In this document: piece after piece, positions 19,287-29,001 of the stretch | How the letters are laid out: each line of letters begins with the position of its first letter | Numbering within the stretch: the first letter of the stretch is position 1 | Source of the DNA: Agromyces lapidis | GTDB taxonomy: Bacteria > Actinomycetota > Actinomycetes > Actinomycetales > Microbacteriaceae | Direction: 5' to 3' | Assembly (NCBI RefSeq): GCF_009749405.1 | Contig: NZ_WBIQ01000007.1 | Coordinates: forward strand, 248,001-312,000 | DNA: 64,000 bases | Notes under the pieces: model-generated | Database searches by the model: none | What the model was told of the DNA's origin: nothing | Seen by the model: the letters and a program-made list of their open reading frames with translations, nothing else | Position numbers and translations under genes: made by a program

Positions 19287-20081
19287 CTAGTTGGACTTCG
19301 CCGTGATCCACACGGTGATCGCGACGATCGCGCCGAGACCGAAGATCCAGATGAACAGGCCCTCCGCGACCGGGCCGAGCGAGCCGAGCTCGAATCCGCC
19401 GGGGGAACGGTTGTCCTGGACGTACTTGAGGTACGTGATGACGTCGCGCTTGTCTTCGGGCGAGATGTTCAGGTCGTTGAACACCGGCATGTTCTGCGGG
19501 CCCGTGACCATGGCCTCGTAGATGTGGACGCCCGAGACATCCGTGAGCGGGGGAGCGAACTTGCCTTCGGTCAGCGCGCCGCCGGCGCCCGCGACGTTGT
19601 GGCACATCGCGCAGTTGATGCGGAAGAGCTCAGCACCGTTGGCTGCGTCACCGCCTCCGTTGACGAGGTGGTCGCTCGGGATCTCGGGGCCGGGGCCCAG
19701 CGAGGCGACGTAATAGGCGAGCTGCTTGACCTGCTCGTCGGTGAACTGCACGGGCTTCTGCTGAGCCTGCGGGCCCTGCATCTGCATCGGCATGCGGCCG
19801 GTGCCGACCTGGAAGTCGACGGATGCGGCGCCGACGCCGATCAGGCTCGGGCCGTTGTCGGTGCCCTGGGCCTCGAGGCCGTGGCAGGTCGCGCAGTTCG
19901 CCTGGAAGAGCTTCTTGCCCTCTTCGATGGTCTGCTGCGAGTTCGGGTCGACTTCGGCCTGGGCGACGGTGCCGGTGCTGAGCGCTGCGTAGGCGCCGCC
20001 GGTGAAGACGAGACCGAGCGCGAGGAGCGCGGCGGTGGCGAGCGGGTGCCGGCGTCCGGCGCGTCGCTTCGAGCGAGTCAT
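19287..20081 (-). CDS. qcrC: Cytochrome bc1 complex diheme cytochrome c subunit
   Basis: The 264-residue product carries two heme c sites (CATCHG and CAMCHN), an N-terminal membrane anchor (LATAALLALGLVFTGGAYA) and a C-terminal helix (LFIWIFGLGAIVAITVWI). This is the fused cytochrome cc of actinobacteria, which replaces both c1 and the soluble cytochrome c. I chose ATG 20081 because AGGAAGAA stands 6 bases before it. An upstream in-frame ATG at 20105 has no ribosome binding site. The gene lies between ctaE (49-base gap) and qcrA, so the oxidase subunit III and the bc1 genes form one operon. Confidence 0.95.
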   Translation of the reverse strand: MTRSKRRAGRRHPLATAALLALGLVFTGGAYAALSTGTVAQAEVDPNSQQTIEEGKKLFQANCATCHGLEAQGTDNGPSLIGVGAASVDFQVGTGRMPMQMQGPQAQQKPVQFTDEQVKQLAYYVASLGPGPEIPSDHLVNGGGDAANGAELFRINCAMCHNVAGAGGALTEGKFAPPLTDVSGVHIYEAMVTGPQNMPVFNDLNISPEDKRDVITYLKYVQDNRSPGGFELGSLGPVAEGLFIWIFGLGAIVAITVWITAKSN

Positions 20082-20130
20082 GTGGTTCTTCCTGTTCACG
20101 GGCATGAGGGTTGACGCTTCTCGGGGCGGC

Positions 20131-20766
20131 TTACTTCAGTACGTAGATGACGAGGAAGAGGCCGATCCAGACGACGTCGACGAAGTGCCAGTAGTACGAG
20201 ACGACGATTGCGCTCGTGGCTTCGCGGTGGCCGAAGTTCTTGACGGCGAACACGCGGCCGATGATGAGCAGGAACGCGATCAGGCCGCCCGTGACGTGGA
20301 GACCGTGGAAGCCGGTCGTCAGGTAGAACGCGGAGCCGTAGGCGTTGGAGTCGATCGCGATGCCCTCCGAGACGAGGGTCGCGTACTCCCAGACCTGGCC
20401 GGCGACGAAGATCGAGCCCATGGCGAAGGTGAGGAAGAACCACTCGACCATGCCCCACTTCGCCACGTTGTACCACGCGCCGGTCGCGTACGGCTGCATG
20501 CGCTCCGCCGCGAAGACGCCGAACTGGCACGCGAACGACGAGAGCACGAGGATGATCGTGTTCGTCAGCGAGAACGGGAAGTTGAGTCGATCGGCCTCGA
20601 ACGCCCAGAGTTCGGGCGACGTCGATCGCAGCGTGAAGTAGATCGCGAAGAGGCCGGCGAAGAACATGACCTCGCTGCCCAGCCAGACGATCGTTCCCAC
20701 CGCTACGGTGTTCGGTCGATTGATCACGGGCGCGCTCGCCTGATAAGTGATTGAGGTGCTCGTCAC
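20131..20766 (-). CDS. ctaE: Cytochrome c oxidase subunit III
   Basis: The 211-residue product has five predicted membrane helices and the subunit III landmarks [17 protein letters not shown] near residue 28, [14 protein letters not shown] near 153 and [16 protein letters not shown] at the end. It contains no metal site and stabilises the oxidase core. The GTG start is separated from CATAAT (minus strand, 20778-20773) by six G residues, so this operon may begin with a leaderless mRNA. It is the first gene of ctaE-qcrCAB and diverges from trpD. Confidence 0.96.
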   Translation of the reverse strand: MTSTSITYQASAPVINRPNTVAVGTIVWLGSEVMFFAGLFAIYFTLRSTSPELWAFEADRLNFPFSLTNTIILVLSSFACQFGVFAAERMQPYATGAWYNVAKWGMVEWFFLTFAMGSIFVAGQVWEYATLVSEGIAIDSNAYGSAFYLTTGFHGLHVTGGLIAFLLIIGRVFAVKNFGHREATSAIVVSYYWHFVDVVWIGLFLVIYVLK

Positions 20767-20892
20767 CCCCCCATTATGGCCGAAATCAGGCCTGAGTTTT
20801 CGTCATCCGTGCGGACCGTGTCGCGCGAGCGAGGTAAGGGAACCCTAAGTCGGGCTGTGGGAAGCCCGTGAATCCGCCGCGAATCCGGCGGA

Positions 20893-20898
20893 TAGGAT
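20893..20898 (+). promoter_or_regulatory. -10 box of a leaderless trpD transcript
   Basis: TAGGAT ends 6 bases before ATG 20905 and no ribosome binding site is seen. No -35 was recognised. Confidence 0.55.
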
Positions 20899-20904
20899 CG
20901 GGAC

Positions 20905-21957
20905 ATGCCCGCTCACCAGAATTGGCCCGACATCCTGAACTCCCTTCTACAGGGGGTAGATCTGAGTGTTTCGGATGCTGCCTGGTGCATGGAGCAGGTC
21001 ATGACCGGCGTCGCGACCGAGGCGCAGCTCGCAGCTTTCCTCGTCGCCCTCCGCATCAAGGGGGAGACGGTCGACGAGATCGTGGGCTTCCGCGATGCCG
21101 TGCTCGAGCACGCCGTTCCGCTCGACGCCGACCCGATGGCGCTCGACATCGTCGGCACGGGCGGCGACCGCTTCGGCACCGTGAACGTCTCGACCATGGC
21201 GTCCATCGTCGCCGCGGCCGCGGGCGTCCCCGTGATCAAGCACGGCAACCGCGCGGCGAGCTCGGCGTCGGGCTCCTCCGACGTGCTCGCGGCGCTCGGA
21301 CTCGACCTCGCGCTGCCCGCCGAGCGCGTGACGAAGGTGCTCGACGAGGCGGGCATCACCTTCGCCTACGCCGCAGCGTTCCATCCCGGATTCCGCCATG
21401 CCGGAGCCGTCCGGGCTCAGCTCGGGGTGCCGACCGTCTTCAACTTCCTCGGTCCGCTCTGCAACCCTGCCCGACCCGAGGCCTCTGCGGTCGGCGTCGC
21501 GCACCTCGACCGTGTGCCGCTCATCGTCGGCGTCTTCCAGACCCGCGGCGCCACCGCATTGGTCTTCCGTGGCGACGACGGGCTCGACGAGCTGACGACC
21601 ACCGGACACAGCCACATGTGGGAGGTGTCGGGCGGCACGGTGAAGGAGCACGACCTCGACCCCCGCGACCTCGGCATCGCCCGCGCGAGCATCGACCAGC
21701 TCACCGGCGGCGACGCCGCGCACAACGCCGCGATCGTGCACGAGGTGCTCGGCGGTGCGCGCGGACCAGTCCGAGACATCGTGGTGCTGAACGCGGCGGC
21801 CGGTCTCGTCGCCTTCGAGCTCGCGAAGGACCCGTCGCAGTTCCAGCGGCCGATCCTCGACCGCTTCCGCGACAAGATGGCGATCGCCGAGGAGACCATC
21901 GACCGGGGCGCCGCCGCCGCGAAGCTCGACGAGTGGATCGCGGCGACCAAGCGCTGA
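20905..21957 (+). CDS. trpD: Anthranilate phosphoribosyltransferase
   Basis: The 350-residue product joins anthranilate to PRPP, the second step of tryptophan synthesis from chorismate. The PRPP site is GTGGDRFGTVNVSTMAS near residue 84 and the anthranilate site KHGNRAASSASGSSD near 112. NFLGPLCNPARP near 182 and the metal-binding D-E pair (DDGLDELTT) near 229 follow. The length is normal. It stands alone here, apart from the other trp genes, a common arrangement in actinobacteria. It is convergent with glpK and has a shared hairpin terminator. Confidence 0.97.
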   Translation: MPAHQNWPDILNSLLQGVDLSVSDAAWCMEQVMTGVATEAQLAAFLVALRIKGETVDEIVGFRDAVLEHAVPLDADPMALDIVGTGGDRFGTVNVSTMASIVAAAAGVPVIKHGNRAASSASGSSDVLAALGLDLALPAERVTKVLDEAGITFAYAAAFHPGFRHAGAVRAQLGVPTVFNFLGPLCNPARPEASAVGVAHLDRVPLIVGVFQTRGATALVFRGDDGLDELTTTGHSHMWEVSGGTVKEHDLDPRDLGIARASIDQLTGGDAAHNAAIVHEVLGGARGPVRDIVVLNAAAGLVAFELAKDPSQFQRPILDRFRDKMAIAEETIDRGAAAAKLDEWIAATKR

Positions 21958-21968
21958 CCCCGACAGCG

Positions 21969-22001
21969 GCGAGGGCCCCGTGGCATCCACAGGGCCCTCG
22001 C
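21969..22001. terminator. Hairpin terminator between trpD and glpK
   Basis: GCGAGGGCCC (21969-21978) pairs with GGGCCCTCGC (21992-22001), and GTGG/CCAC extends the stem inside after one mismatch. It lies between convergent genes. Confidence 0.75.
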
Positions 22002-22018
22002 GCGGTCTTCGACGTGTG

Positions 22019-23533
22019 CTACTTCACGTCCTCGTCGACCCAGTCGAAGGTCTTCGAGACCGCCTTCTTCCAGAGCCGGAGCTGCCGGTCGCGCTCCGCG
22101 GCGTCCATCGACGGCTCCCAGCGGGAGTCCTCCTGCCAGTTCGCGCGCAGCTCGTCGAGGCTCGACCAGAAGCCGACCGCGAGACCGGCAGCGTAGGCCG
22201 CGCCGAGCGCGGTCGTCTCCGCGACGACCGGGCGCACGACCGGCACGCCCAGAATGTCCGCCTGGAACTGCATGAGCGTGTTGTTCGCGATCATGCCGCC
22301 GTCGACCTTCAGCTCCGTGAGCTCGACGCCCGAGTCGGCGTTCACCGCATCGAGCACCTCCCTCGTCTGGAACGCGGTCGCCTCGAGTGCCGCCCGGGCG
22401 ATGTGGCCCTTGTTGACGAAGCGGGTGAGTCCCACGAGTGCACCGCGGGCGTCGGGTCGCCAGTACGGCGCGAAGAGCCCCGAGAAGGCCGGCACGAAGT
22501 ACGCGCCGCCGTTGTCCTCGACCGACTTCGCGAGGTCTTCGACCTCGGGGGCGCTCGAGAACAGGCCGAGGTTGTCGCGCAGCCACTGGATCAGCGATCC
22601 GGTGACGGCGATCGAGCCCTCGAGCGCGTAGTGCGGCGGCTGGTCGCCGAGTTTGTAGCCGAGCGTGGTGAGCAGCCCGTTCTTCGAGTGGACGATCTCC
22701 TCGCCCGTGTTGAAGATCAGGAAGTTGCCCGTGCCGTAGGTGTTCTTCGACTCGCCGGCGTCGAACGCGGCCTGACCGAAGGTCGCCGCCTGCTGGTCGC
22801 CGAGGATTCCGGCGACCGGGACCTCGCGCAGCAGGCTCGAGGGTTCGACGGTGCCGTAGACCTCGGACGAGCTCTTGATCTCGGGGAGCATCGAGCGCGG
22901 CACGCCGAACGCGGCAAGGATGCCGTCGTCCCAGGCGAGGGTCTCGAGGTCCATGAACATCGTGCGGCTCGCGTTCGTGACATCCGTCGCGTGCACGCCG
23001 CCGTCGGGGCCACCGGTCAAGTTCCAGAGCACCCAGGTGTCGGTGGTGCCGAACAGCAGGTCGCCGGCCTCGGCCTTCTCGCGCGCGCCGGGCACGTTCT
23101 CGAGGATCCAGACGATCTTCGTGCCCGAGAAGTACGTCGCGAGCGGCAGGCCGACCTGCTCCTTGAACCGCTCGACTCCGCCGTCGGCCGCGAGCCGGTC
23201 GACGATGGGCTGGGTGCGGGTGTCCTGCCAGACGATCGCGTTGTAGACCGGTTCGCCGGTCGTCTTGTCCCACACGACGGCGGTCTCGCGCTGGTTCGTG
23301 ATGCCGACCGCGGCGATGTCGTGCCGGGTCAGATCGGCCTTGCCGAGGGCCTGGCCGATCACCTCGCGGGTGTTACGCCAGATCTCGGCGGGGTCGTGCT
23401 CGACCCAGCCCGCCTTCGGGAAGATCTGCTCGTGCTCGAGCTGCCCGGTCGAGACGATCGATCCGGCCTTGTCGAAGATGATCGCGCGGGAACTGGTCGT
23501 GCCCTGGTCGATCGCCAGGATGTAGTCGGCCAT
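22019..23533 (-). CDS. glpK: Glycerol kinase
   Basis: The 504-residue FGGY kinase phosphorylates glycerol to glycerol 3-phosphate. [12 protein letters not shown] at residue 8 is the ATP-binding phosphate-1 motif. [14 protein letters not shown] near 80 and VWQDTRTQ near 101 form part of the glycerol site. [13 protein letters not shown] near 255 and the C-terminal signature [18 protein letters not shown] near 400 follow. The start has GAGGAAG 5 bases upstream. It is downstream of the aquaglyceroporin gene glpF in the same orientation with about 100 bases between, so uptake and trapping of glycerol are co-expressed. No glpD-type dehydrogenase is in the window. Confidence 0.97.
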   Translation of the reverse strand: MADYILAIDQGTTSSRAIIFDKAGSIVSTGQLEHEQIFPKAGWVEHDPAEIWRNTREVIGQALGKADLTRHDIAAVGITNQRETAVVWDKTTGEPVYNAIVWQDTRTQPIVDRLAADGGVERFKEQVGLPLATYFSGTKIVWILENVPGAREKAEAGDLLFGTTDTWVLWNLTGGPDGGVHATDVTNASRTMFMDLETLAWDDGILAAFGVPRSMLPEIKSSSEVYGTVEPSSLLREVPVAGILGDQQAATFGQAAFDAGESKNTYGTGNFLIFNTGEEIVHSKNGLLTTLGYKLGDQPPHYALEGSIAVTGSLIQWLRDNLGLFSSAPEVEDLAKSVEDNGGAYFVPAFSGLFAPYWRPDARGALVGLTRFVNKGHIARAALEATAFQTREVLDAVNADSGVELTELKVDGGMIANNTLMQFQADILGVPVVRPVVAETTALGAAYAAGLAVGFWSSLDELRANWQEDSRWEPSMDAAERDRQLRLWKKAVSKTFDWVDEDVK

Positions 23534-23635
23534 GACTTCCTCTCATTCATGCGCGCGAGGCCCGTCGCCGCGCACGCTCGTTTCGATGGCTGGGCGGTTC
23601 GGCGGCGGAGCCGGAACCGGCCCCGCCGCCGCTGG

Positions 23636-24394
23636 TCACCCGAGCACGGGGAGCAGCGCGAGCGCCGACCACCCGGCGATGAGACCGCCGATGATGGGGC
23701 CGACGACCGGCACCCACGAGTAGGACCAGTCGCTGCCGCCCTTGCCCTTGATGGGCAGAATGGCGTGCGCGATACGTGGACCGAGGTCTCGGGCCGGGTT
23801 GATCGCGTAGCCGGTCGGACCACCGAGCGACGCACCGATCGCGATCACGAGGAAGGCGACGGGAATCGCCCCGAGCTCGGCCGGGGTTCCGCCGTAACCG
23901 AATCCGAGGATGACGAACACCAGCACGAAGGTGCCGATGATCTCGGTGACGAGGTTCCACCCGTACGAACGGATCGCCGGGCCGGTCGAGAACACGCCGA
24001 GCTTGTTGGCGGCCTCGGGTTCCTCGTCGAAGTGCTGCTTGTACGCGAGCCAGCAGAAGATGGCACCCAAGAACGCGCCGACCATCTGCGCACCGATGTA
24101 GGTCGCGATGGACGCCCCGTCGATGGGGATGCCTGGAACGAACTCGGTCTCGCCCTTGCCGAGGAAGTTCGCAGTGAGACCGAGCGTGACCGCCGGGTTG
24201 ATGTGGGCCCCGGACGCATACGACACGATGACGCCGGCGAAGACCGCGAGGCCCCAGCCGATGTTCACCATGAGGAACCCGCCGTTGTGACCCTTGTTCC
24301 TGATGAGCGCGACATTGGCGACCACGCCGCAACCGAGCAGCACCAGCATCGCCGTGCCGACCATCTCCGAAAGGAAGATGACTCCGAGATTCAT
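23636..24394 (-). CDS. glpF: Glycerol facilitator (aquaglyceroporin)
   Basis: The 252-residue MIP-family channel has six membrane helices and the two half-helix motifs, NPA in GAHINPAVTLG and NPA in YAINPARDLGPR. The Asp after the second NPA-Arg is the mark of glycerol-conducting GlpF rather than water-only aquaporins. An insert between helices 3 and 4 (HFDEEPEAANKLG) is also GlpF-like. The ATG at 24394 has a strong GGAGGGGG ribosome binding site, so the in-frame ATG 42 bases upstream is not favoured. It leads glpF-glpK and faces dhaKLM across a shared promoter region. Confidence 0.95.
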   Translation of the reverse strand: MNLGVIFLSEMVGTAMLVLLGCGVVANVALIRNKGHNGGFLMVNIGWGLAVFAGVIVSYASGAHINPAVTLGLTANFLGKGETEFVPGIPIDGASIATYIGAQMVGAFLGAIFCWLAYKQHFDEEPEAANKLGVFSTGPAIRSYGWNLVTEIIGTFVLVFVILGFGYGGTPAELGAIPVAFLVIAIGASLGGPTGYAINPARDLGPRIAHAILPIKGKGGSDWSYSWVPVVGPIIGGLIAGWSALALLPVLG

Positions 24395-24440
24395 TTCAAC
24401 CCCCTCCGATGCGGGAGCTTCGTCGCCCCCGCTCAAGGGT

Positions 24441-24455
24441 CACGATAGTCTCGTG
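24441..24455. promoter_or_regulatory. Candidate operator in the glpF-dhaK divergent region
   Basis: CACGA-TAGTC-TCGTG is a perfect 5+5 inverted repeat with a 5-base spacer. On the minus strand it covers a GACTAT stretch that could be the glpF -10. Its position suggests a glycerol or catabolite regulator site; no regulator gene is adjacent. Confidence 0.4.
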
Positions 24456-24500
24456 GCCCCATCGGGGGGAATGGCCGGGCCGGAATCGTCGGAATGCCCC

Positions 24501-24530
24501 TTACATACGAGGCGCTCGCGGGCGTAGGTT
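24501..24530 (+). promoter_or_regulatory. Candidate dhaK promoter
   Basis: TTACAT (24501-24506) and TAGGTT (24525-24530) are spaced by 18 bases. A transcript would start near 24537, leaving a leader of about 65 bases before dhaK. Confidence 0.5.
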
Positions 24531-24602
24531 GGCGGAGGAGTGCTGCGTCGGGGTCGATGCATAGCCGCACGACCCCAGGCAGCCGCGGCGGAAGGGGTTT
24601 CC

Positions 24603-25604
<1,002 letters not shown>

Positions 25605-25626
25605 AACGAGAAGCGAGGGGGAACCG

Positions 25627-26274
25627 GTGGGATTGGACATCACCTGGGCGGTCGACTGGGTCAGGCGGAGCGCGGATCAGATGGCAGAGAACCGTGTCGA
25701 GCTGATCAGGCTCGACCGCGAGATCGGCGACGGCGACCACGGCGAGAACATGGACCGCGGATTCCAGGCGGTCGGTGCGAAGCTCGACGACCTGCCCGCC
25801 GGCTCGACGCCGGGTGACGTGCTGAAACTCGTCGCGACGACCTTGATCTCGACGGTCGGCGGGGCAGCGGGGCCGCTGTACGGCACGGCGTACCTGAAGG
25901 CCTCCGGCGCGGTCGGCGGGGCGACCTCGCTCGACGGCGCGGCCGTCGCCGGCCTGCTCGCCGCCGCCCGCGACGGCATCGTCAGCCGTGGCAAAGCCGA
26001 GCTCGGCGACAAGACGATGGTCGACGCGTGGACGCCGGCCGTCGAGGCCGCCGCGGCCGCGGCGAGCGCGGGCGCCGACGCCGCCGAGGTGTTCGCCGCC
26101 GCGGCGACCGCCGCAGAAGCGGGAGCCGTCGCCACCGAGCCGCTCGTCGCACGCAAGGGACGGGCAAGCTACCTCGGTGAGCGCTCGGCCGGCCACCGCG
26201 ACCCCGGCGCCGAGTCGAGCGCGCTGCTGCTGCGCGCCGGGGCGGACGCCGCGGCCGACGGGGCCGGAGCATGA
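25627..26274 (+). CDS. dhaL: Dihydroxyacetone kinase subunit DhaL
   Basis: The 215-residue nucleotide-binding subunit keeps a permanently bound ADP that is phosphorylated by DhaM. Motifs are the Mg-binding REIGDGDHGENMDRG near residue 35, GGAAGPLYGTAYL near 79, and GDKTMVDAW near 128. The closing motif RKGRASYLGERSAGH near 177 is also present. The GTG start has a GAGGGG ribosome binding site 6 bases upstream. The C-terminal 20 residues are Ala-rich and may be disordered. The stop overlaps dhaM (ATGA), which couples their translation. Confidence 0.95.
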   Translation: MGLDITWAVDWVRRSADQMAENRVELIRLDREIGDGDHGENMDRGFQAVGAKLDDLPAGSTPGDVLKLVATTLISTVGGAAGPLYGTAYLKASGAVGGATSLDGAAVAGLLAAARDGIVSRGKAELGDKTMVDAWTPAVEAAAAAASAGADAAEVFAAAATAAEAGAVATEPLVARKGRASYLGERSAGHRDPGAESSALLLRAGADAAADGAGA

Positions 26275-27005
26275 GCGGAGGGACCCCGGGCAAGGTCGGT
26301 CTCGTCTTCGTCTCGCACTCGTCGCAGATCGCCGCGGGCCTCGTCGAACTCGCCCGCCAGATGGCGCCGACCGCGGCGCTCGAACCCGCGGGCGGCACCG
26401 ACGACGGTCGCATCGGCACGAGCTTCGACCTCGTCTCGGCCGCGATCGCCGCCGCCGACTCGGGCAGCGGGGTCGTGGTGCTCTGCGATCTCGGCTCGGC
26501 GATCCTGACGACGGAGACGGCGCTCGACTTCCTCGACGACGAGCTGCGCGCACGCGTGCGGCTCGTCGACGCGCCCCTCGTCGAAGGCGGGGTCGCGGCG
26601 TCGGTGGCGGCTGAGGCCGGTGACGCGCTGGACGCCGTGGTGGCTGCAGCCGAGTCGGCACGCGGCGATCGTGGCGAGGGAGGCGGTGGGTCGGCGGAGC
26701 CGGCCGCGGCGGACGCCGACCTCCCGAGCAGCGCCGGCGCCGGGGCATCCGGCTATTCGCGGACCGTGACGCTCGTGAACGCCGACGGCCTGCACGCCAG
26801 GCCCGCTGCCGAACTCGCGAAGCTCGCGGCGACATTCGCGCACCGGGTGACCGTCAACGGCGCCGATGCGAAGAGCCTGCTCGGCATCATGTCGCTCGGG
26901 CTGACGAAAGGCGCGGAGGTCGAGATCGCCACGGACGACGTCGCCGGGTCGGACGAGGTCGACGCCCTCGCCGAGCTCGCCGCCTCGGGATTCGGCGAGC
27001 ACTGA
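26271..27005 (+). CDS. dhaM: PTS-dependent dihydroxyacetone kinase phosphotransferase subunit DhaM (EIIA plus HPr)
   Basis: The 244-residue product fuses two PTS domains. Residues 8-135 are a mannose-type EIIA domain with the active-site His16 in LVFVSHSSQIAAG and VVLCDLGSAILTTETAL near 71. After an acidic, Gly/Ala-rich linker, residues 164-244 form an HPr domain with active-site His175 in GLHARPAAELAK and a KSLLGIMSLG segment around the regulatory serine. E. coli DhaM also carries an EI-like domain, but here it is missing and the frame closes normally, so phosphate must come from a separate EI encoded elsewhere. It is co-translated with dhaL. Confidence 0.94.
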   Translation: MSGGTPGKVGLVFVSHSSQIAAGLVELARQMAPTAALEPAGGTDDGRIGTSFDLVSAAIAAADSGSGVVVLCDLGSAILTTETALDFLDDELRARVRLVDAPLVEGGVAASVAAEAGDALDAVVAAAESARGDRGEGGGGSAEPAAADADLPSSAGAGASGYSRTVTLVNADGLHARPAAELAKLAATFAHRVTVNGADAKSLLGIMSLGLTKGAEVEIATDDVAGSDEVDALAELAASGFGEH

Positions 27006-27042
27006 CCGGGCGCTCGTCGCTGCGAGCGCTCGCAGGAAGCGC

Positions 27043-27807
27043 TCAGTTGCCGCCGGCGATGCGGATGTCGGCCCCCGAGGTGTAGCTCGCGTCGGAGGAG
27101 AGCAGGTAGGCGACGGCGCCCGCCATCTCGTGAGCTTCGCCGGGGCGGCGCATCGGGATGCCGGGGGCGCGCTCATCGGGCGCGTCGGGGCGACCGGCCG
27201 CCGCGTGGATCTCGGTGCGCGTCGTGCCGGGCGAGACGGTGTTGACGCGCACGCCGACCGGCCCGAACTCCTTCGAGGCGCCGGTCGTCAGCGCGTTCAG
27301 CGCGGCCTTGCTCATCGCGTACGGGATGTAGGTGTTCGGTGCGCCCGACTTCGCCGCGCCCGAGGAGATGTTGACGATCGACCCGCCCGCACCGCCGCGG
27401 TCGGTCGCCATGTGCGCGACGGCCGCCCGCGTGAGCACGATCGGCGCGAGCACGTTCACGCGGAAGAGGAGCTCCGTCTCCTCGAGCGGGGCGTCGAGGA
27501 ACGGGCCGATGCGGCCGGTGATGCCGGCGTTGTTGACGAGACCGGTGACCCGCCCGAACGCGGCGATCGCCGCGGGGACCACGTTCGCCGCCGCGTCGAG
27601 GTCGCCGAGGTCGGCCTGGAGGAGCAGCACCTTCGCACCTGCGGCACTGCAGCGCTGCGCGACGGCGTCGGCCTCGTCGGCGCGTTCGCGATAGGTGAGC
27701 ACGAGATCGTGGCCCTCGGCGGCGAGGCGTTCGGCGATCGCAGCGCCGATACCGCGGCTCGCGCCGGTGATGATCGTGACCGGGCGGGGGAGCGAGGCAT
27801 CCGTCAT
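27043..27807 (-). CDS. SDR family oxidoreductase
   Basis: The 254-residue classical short-chain dehydrogenase has the cofactor motif TGASRGIG near residue 14, NNAG near 92, the catalytic serine in VNISSG near 147 and YAMSK near 163. An Arg in TYRERADEADA suggests NADP(H) preference. It resembles FabG-like and glucose-dehydrogenase-like enzymes, but the substrate cannot be assigned. It is convergent with dhaM and divergent from the small zinc protein gene at 27869, with 61 bases between their starts. Confidence 0.9.
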   Translation of the reverse strand: MTDASLPRPVTIITGASRGIGAAIAERLAAEGHDLVLTYRERADEADAVAQRCSAAGAKVLLLQADLGDLDAAANVVPAAIAAFGRVTGLVNNAGITGRIGPFLDAPLEETELLFRVNVLAPIVLTRAAVAHMATDRGGAGGSIVNISSGAAKSGAPNTYIPYAMSKAALNALTTGASKEFGPVGVRVNTVSPGTTRTEIHAAAGRPDAPDERAPGIPMRRPGEAHEMAGAVAYLLSSDASYTSGADIRIAGGN

Positions 27808-27868
27808 GCAGTCAGCCTACGACCGCGACACTGGCAATGAGGATGCCTCAGGGCGTAGCATCTGGCGT

Positions 27869-28204
27869 ATGGCACGCGACGCAGCGAGCCGCCCTGATGA
27901 CGGCAACGCATTCACCCGGTTCTTCGATCGAGTCGATCACGCACTCGAGCCGATCTTCGGCGCCCCGCCCATCACCGAAGGGATCGAGCAGGACGATCCC
28001 GCGGAACTGCAGACCCGGCCGTGCCCGGTCTGCGGAGAGGCGATCTCCGAGCATCGATTCGACGACACGGCGGGCAACATCGTGATGACGTGCCCGACTG
28101 AGGAGCGATTGCCCGAGCGGCCCACGAACGCCCCGCTGAACGAGCTCGGCATGCCGCTGAGCGGCCGGCGCGCCGAGCGGGCGGCGCAGTCCTCGGCGGG
28201 CTGA
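27869..28204 (+). CDS. Small protein with a possible zinc site, unknown function
   Basis: The 111-residue product is hydrophilic. Its middle has RPCPVCGEAISEHRFD near residue 49 and VMTCP near 74, a possible zinc site made by two Cys, His and a later Cys. The C-terminus is Arg-rich (SGRRAERAA). No family is recognised with confidence. ATG 27869 is chosen because TAGCAT ends 7 bases upstream, a leaderless arrangement, and conserved-looking sequence starts there. It is divergent from the SDR gene and precedes tRNA-Gly by 160 bases. Confidence 0.7.
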   Translation: MARDAASRPDDGNAFTRFFDRVDHALEPIFGAPPITEGIEQDDPAELQTRPCPVCGEAISEHRFDDTAGNIVMTCPTEERLPERPTNAPLNELGMPLSGRRAERAAQSSAG

Positions 28205-28311
28205 CGTCGATCGTCCCGCGCGGCGGCGGCCGCCGGGGCGCGGGGCCGGTCGCGGCGTCTCGGACGCCCGGCGAGCATGCCGCGCGGCGAATGGATGTAT
28301 CCCGTTTCAGG

Positions 28312-28317
28312 TATACT
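28312..28317 (+). promoter_or_regulatory. -10 box of the tRNA-Gly gene
   Basis: TATACT is an excellent -10, with the mature tRNA starting 49 bases further on. The matching -35 is not clear. Confidence 0.5.
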
Positions 28318-28365
28318 CATTCGAGTCGGCCCTCACCGGGTCGATACCGGGGTGAACGCCCCATT

Positions 28366-28438
28366 GCGGACGTAGCGCAGCTGGTAGCGCGTCACCTTGC
28401 CAAGGTGAAGGTCGCGGGTTCGAACCCCGTCGTCCGCT
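28366..28438 (+). tRNA. tRNA-Gly (GCC)
   Basis: A 73-base cloverleaf is visible. The acceptor stem GCGGACG pairs with CGTCCGC, the anticodon stem TCACC/GGTGA encloses the loop TTGCCAA (anticodon GCC), and the T arm is GCGGG-TTCGAAC-CCCGT. The discriminator is T at 28438 and the CCA end is encoded (28439-28441). Confidence 0.97.
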
Positions 28439-28460
28439 CCATTCCACTCGACCGGCACCG

Positions 28461-28961
28461 ATGTGCTGTGCCAGCATGGCTCGCATGGTGACGGTGACCG
28501 TACGAACGATGGCTCCGGTCGAGTACGCCGACTGGCAGCGCGACCTCGCCGAGGCGTACGCCGACGAACAGGTGACGGCCGGGCGCTGGCCGCGCGAGGG
28601 CGCCGTGCAGCGGGCGCTCGACGAGAACGCGGCCGCGCTCCCGCAGGGTGTCGACACGCCGCGCATGCTCGTGCTGCGCGGCGTCGACGCAGCGGGCGAA
28701 CCGGTCGGCCGCGCCTGGGTCGGGCTCGACCACCCGCGCGGTGCACCCGACGTCGCCTTCCTCTACGACATCGAGATCGTCGAGGAGCGGCGGGGGAGCG
28801 GGCTCGGACGAGCGCTGCTCGCCGCTGTCGAGGAGGCGGTGCGTCAGGCGGGAGTCGGGGCGCTCGAGCTCAACGTGTTCGGGCCGAACGCCGTCGCCAT
28901 CTCGCTGTACGACTCGGCGGGCTACGTGGTCACGACCCAGCAGATGCGCAAGTCGCTCTGA
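28461..28961 (+). CDS. GNAT family N-acetyltransferase
   Basis: The product (about 166 residues from the first ATG) has the GNAT fold. LYDIEIVEERRGSGLGRALL near residue 103 contains the acetyl-CoA pyrophosphate loop (RRGSGLG), and NVFGPNAVAISLYDSAGYV near 141 is the typical C-terminal strand-helix. The N-terminal half (REGAVQRALDENAAALPQG) is less conserved. Start choice is uncertain: ATG codons at 28461, 28476 and 28485 are all in frame, with no clear ribosome binding site. The substrate is unknown. It follows the tRNA-Gly gene and converges on an AraC-type regulator gene. Confidence 0.85.
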   Translation: MCCASMARMVTVTVRTMAPVEYADWQRDLAEAYADEQVTAGRWPREGAVQRALDENAAALPQGVDTPRMLVLRGVDAAGEPVGRAWVGLDHPRGAPDVAFLYDIEIVEERRGSGLGRALLAAVEEAVRQAGVGALELNVFGPNAVAISLYDSAGYVVTTQQMRKSL

Positions 28962-29001
28962 GCGGGCGACGCGGCGGGCGACCGCGAGGTCGTGCGAAGC
29001 G

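Noticed and set aside
20082-20105. Upstream ATG for qcrC
   Set aside because: No ribosome binding site. The ATG at 20081 has AGGAAGAA at the right distance and begins the basic signal region.
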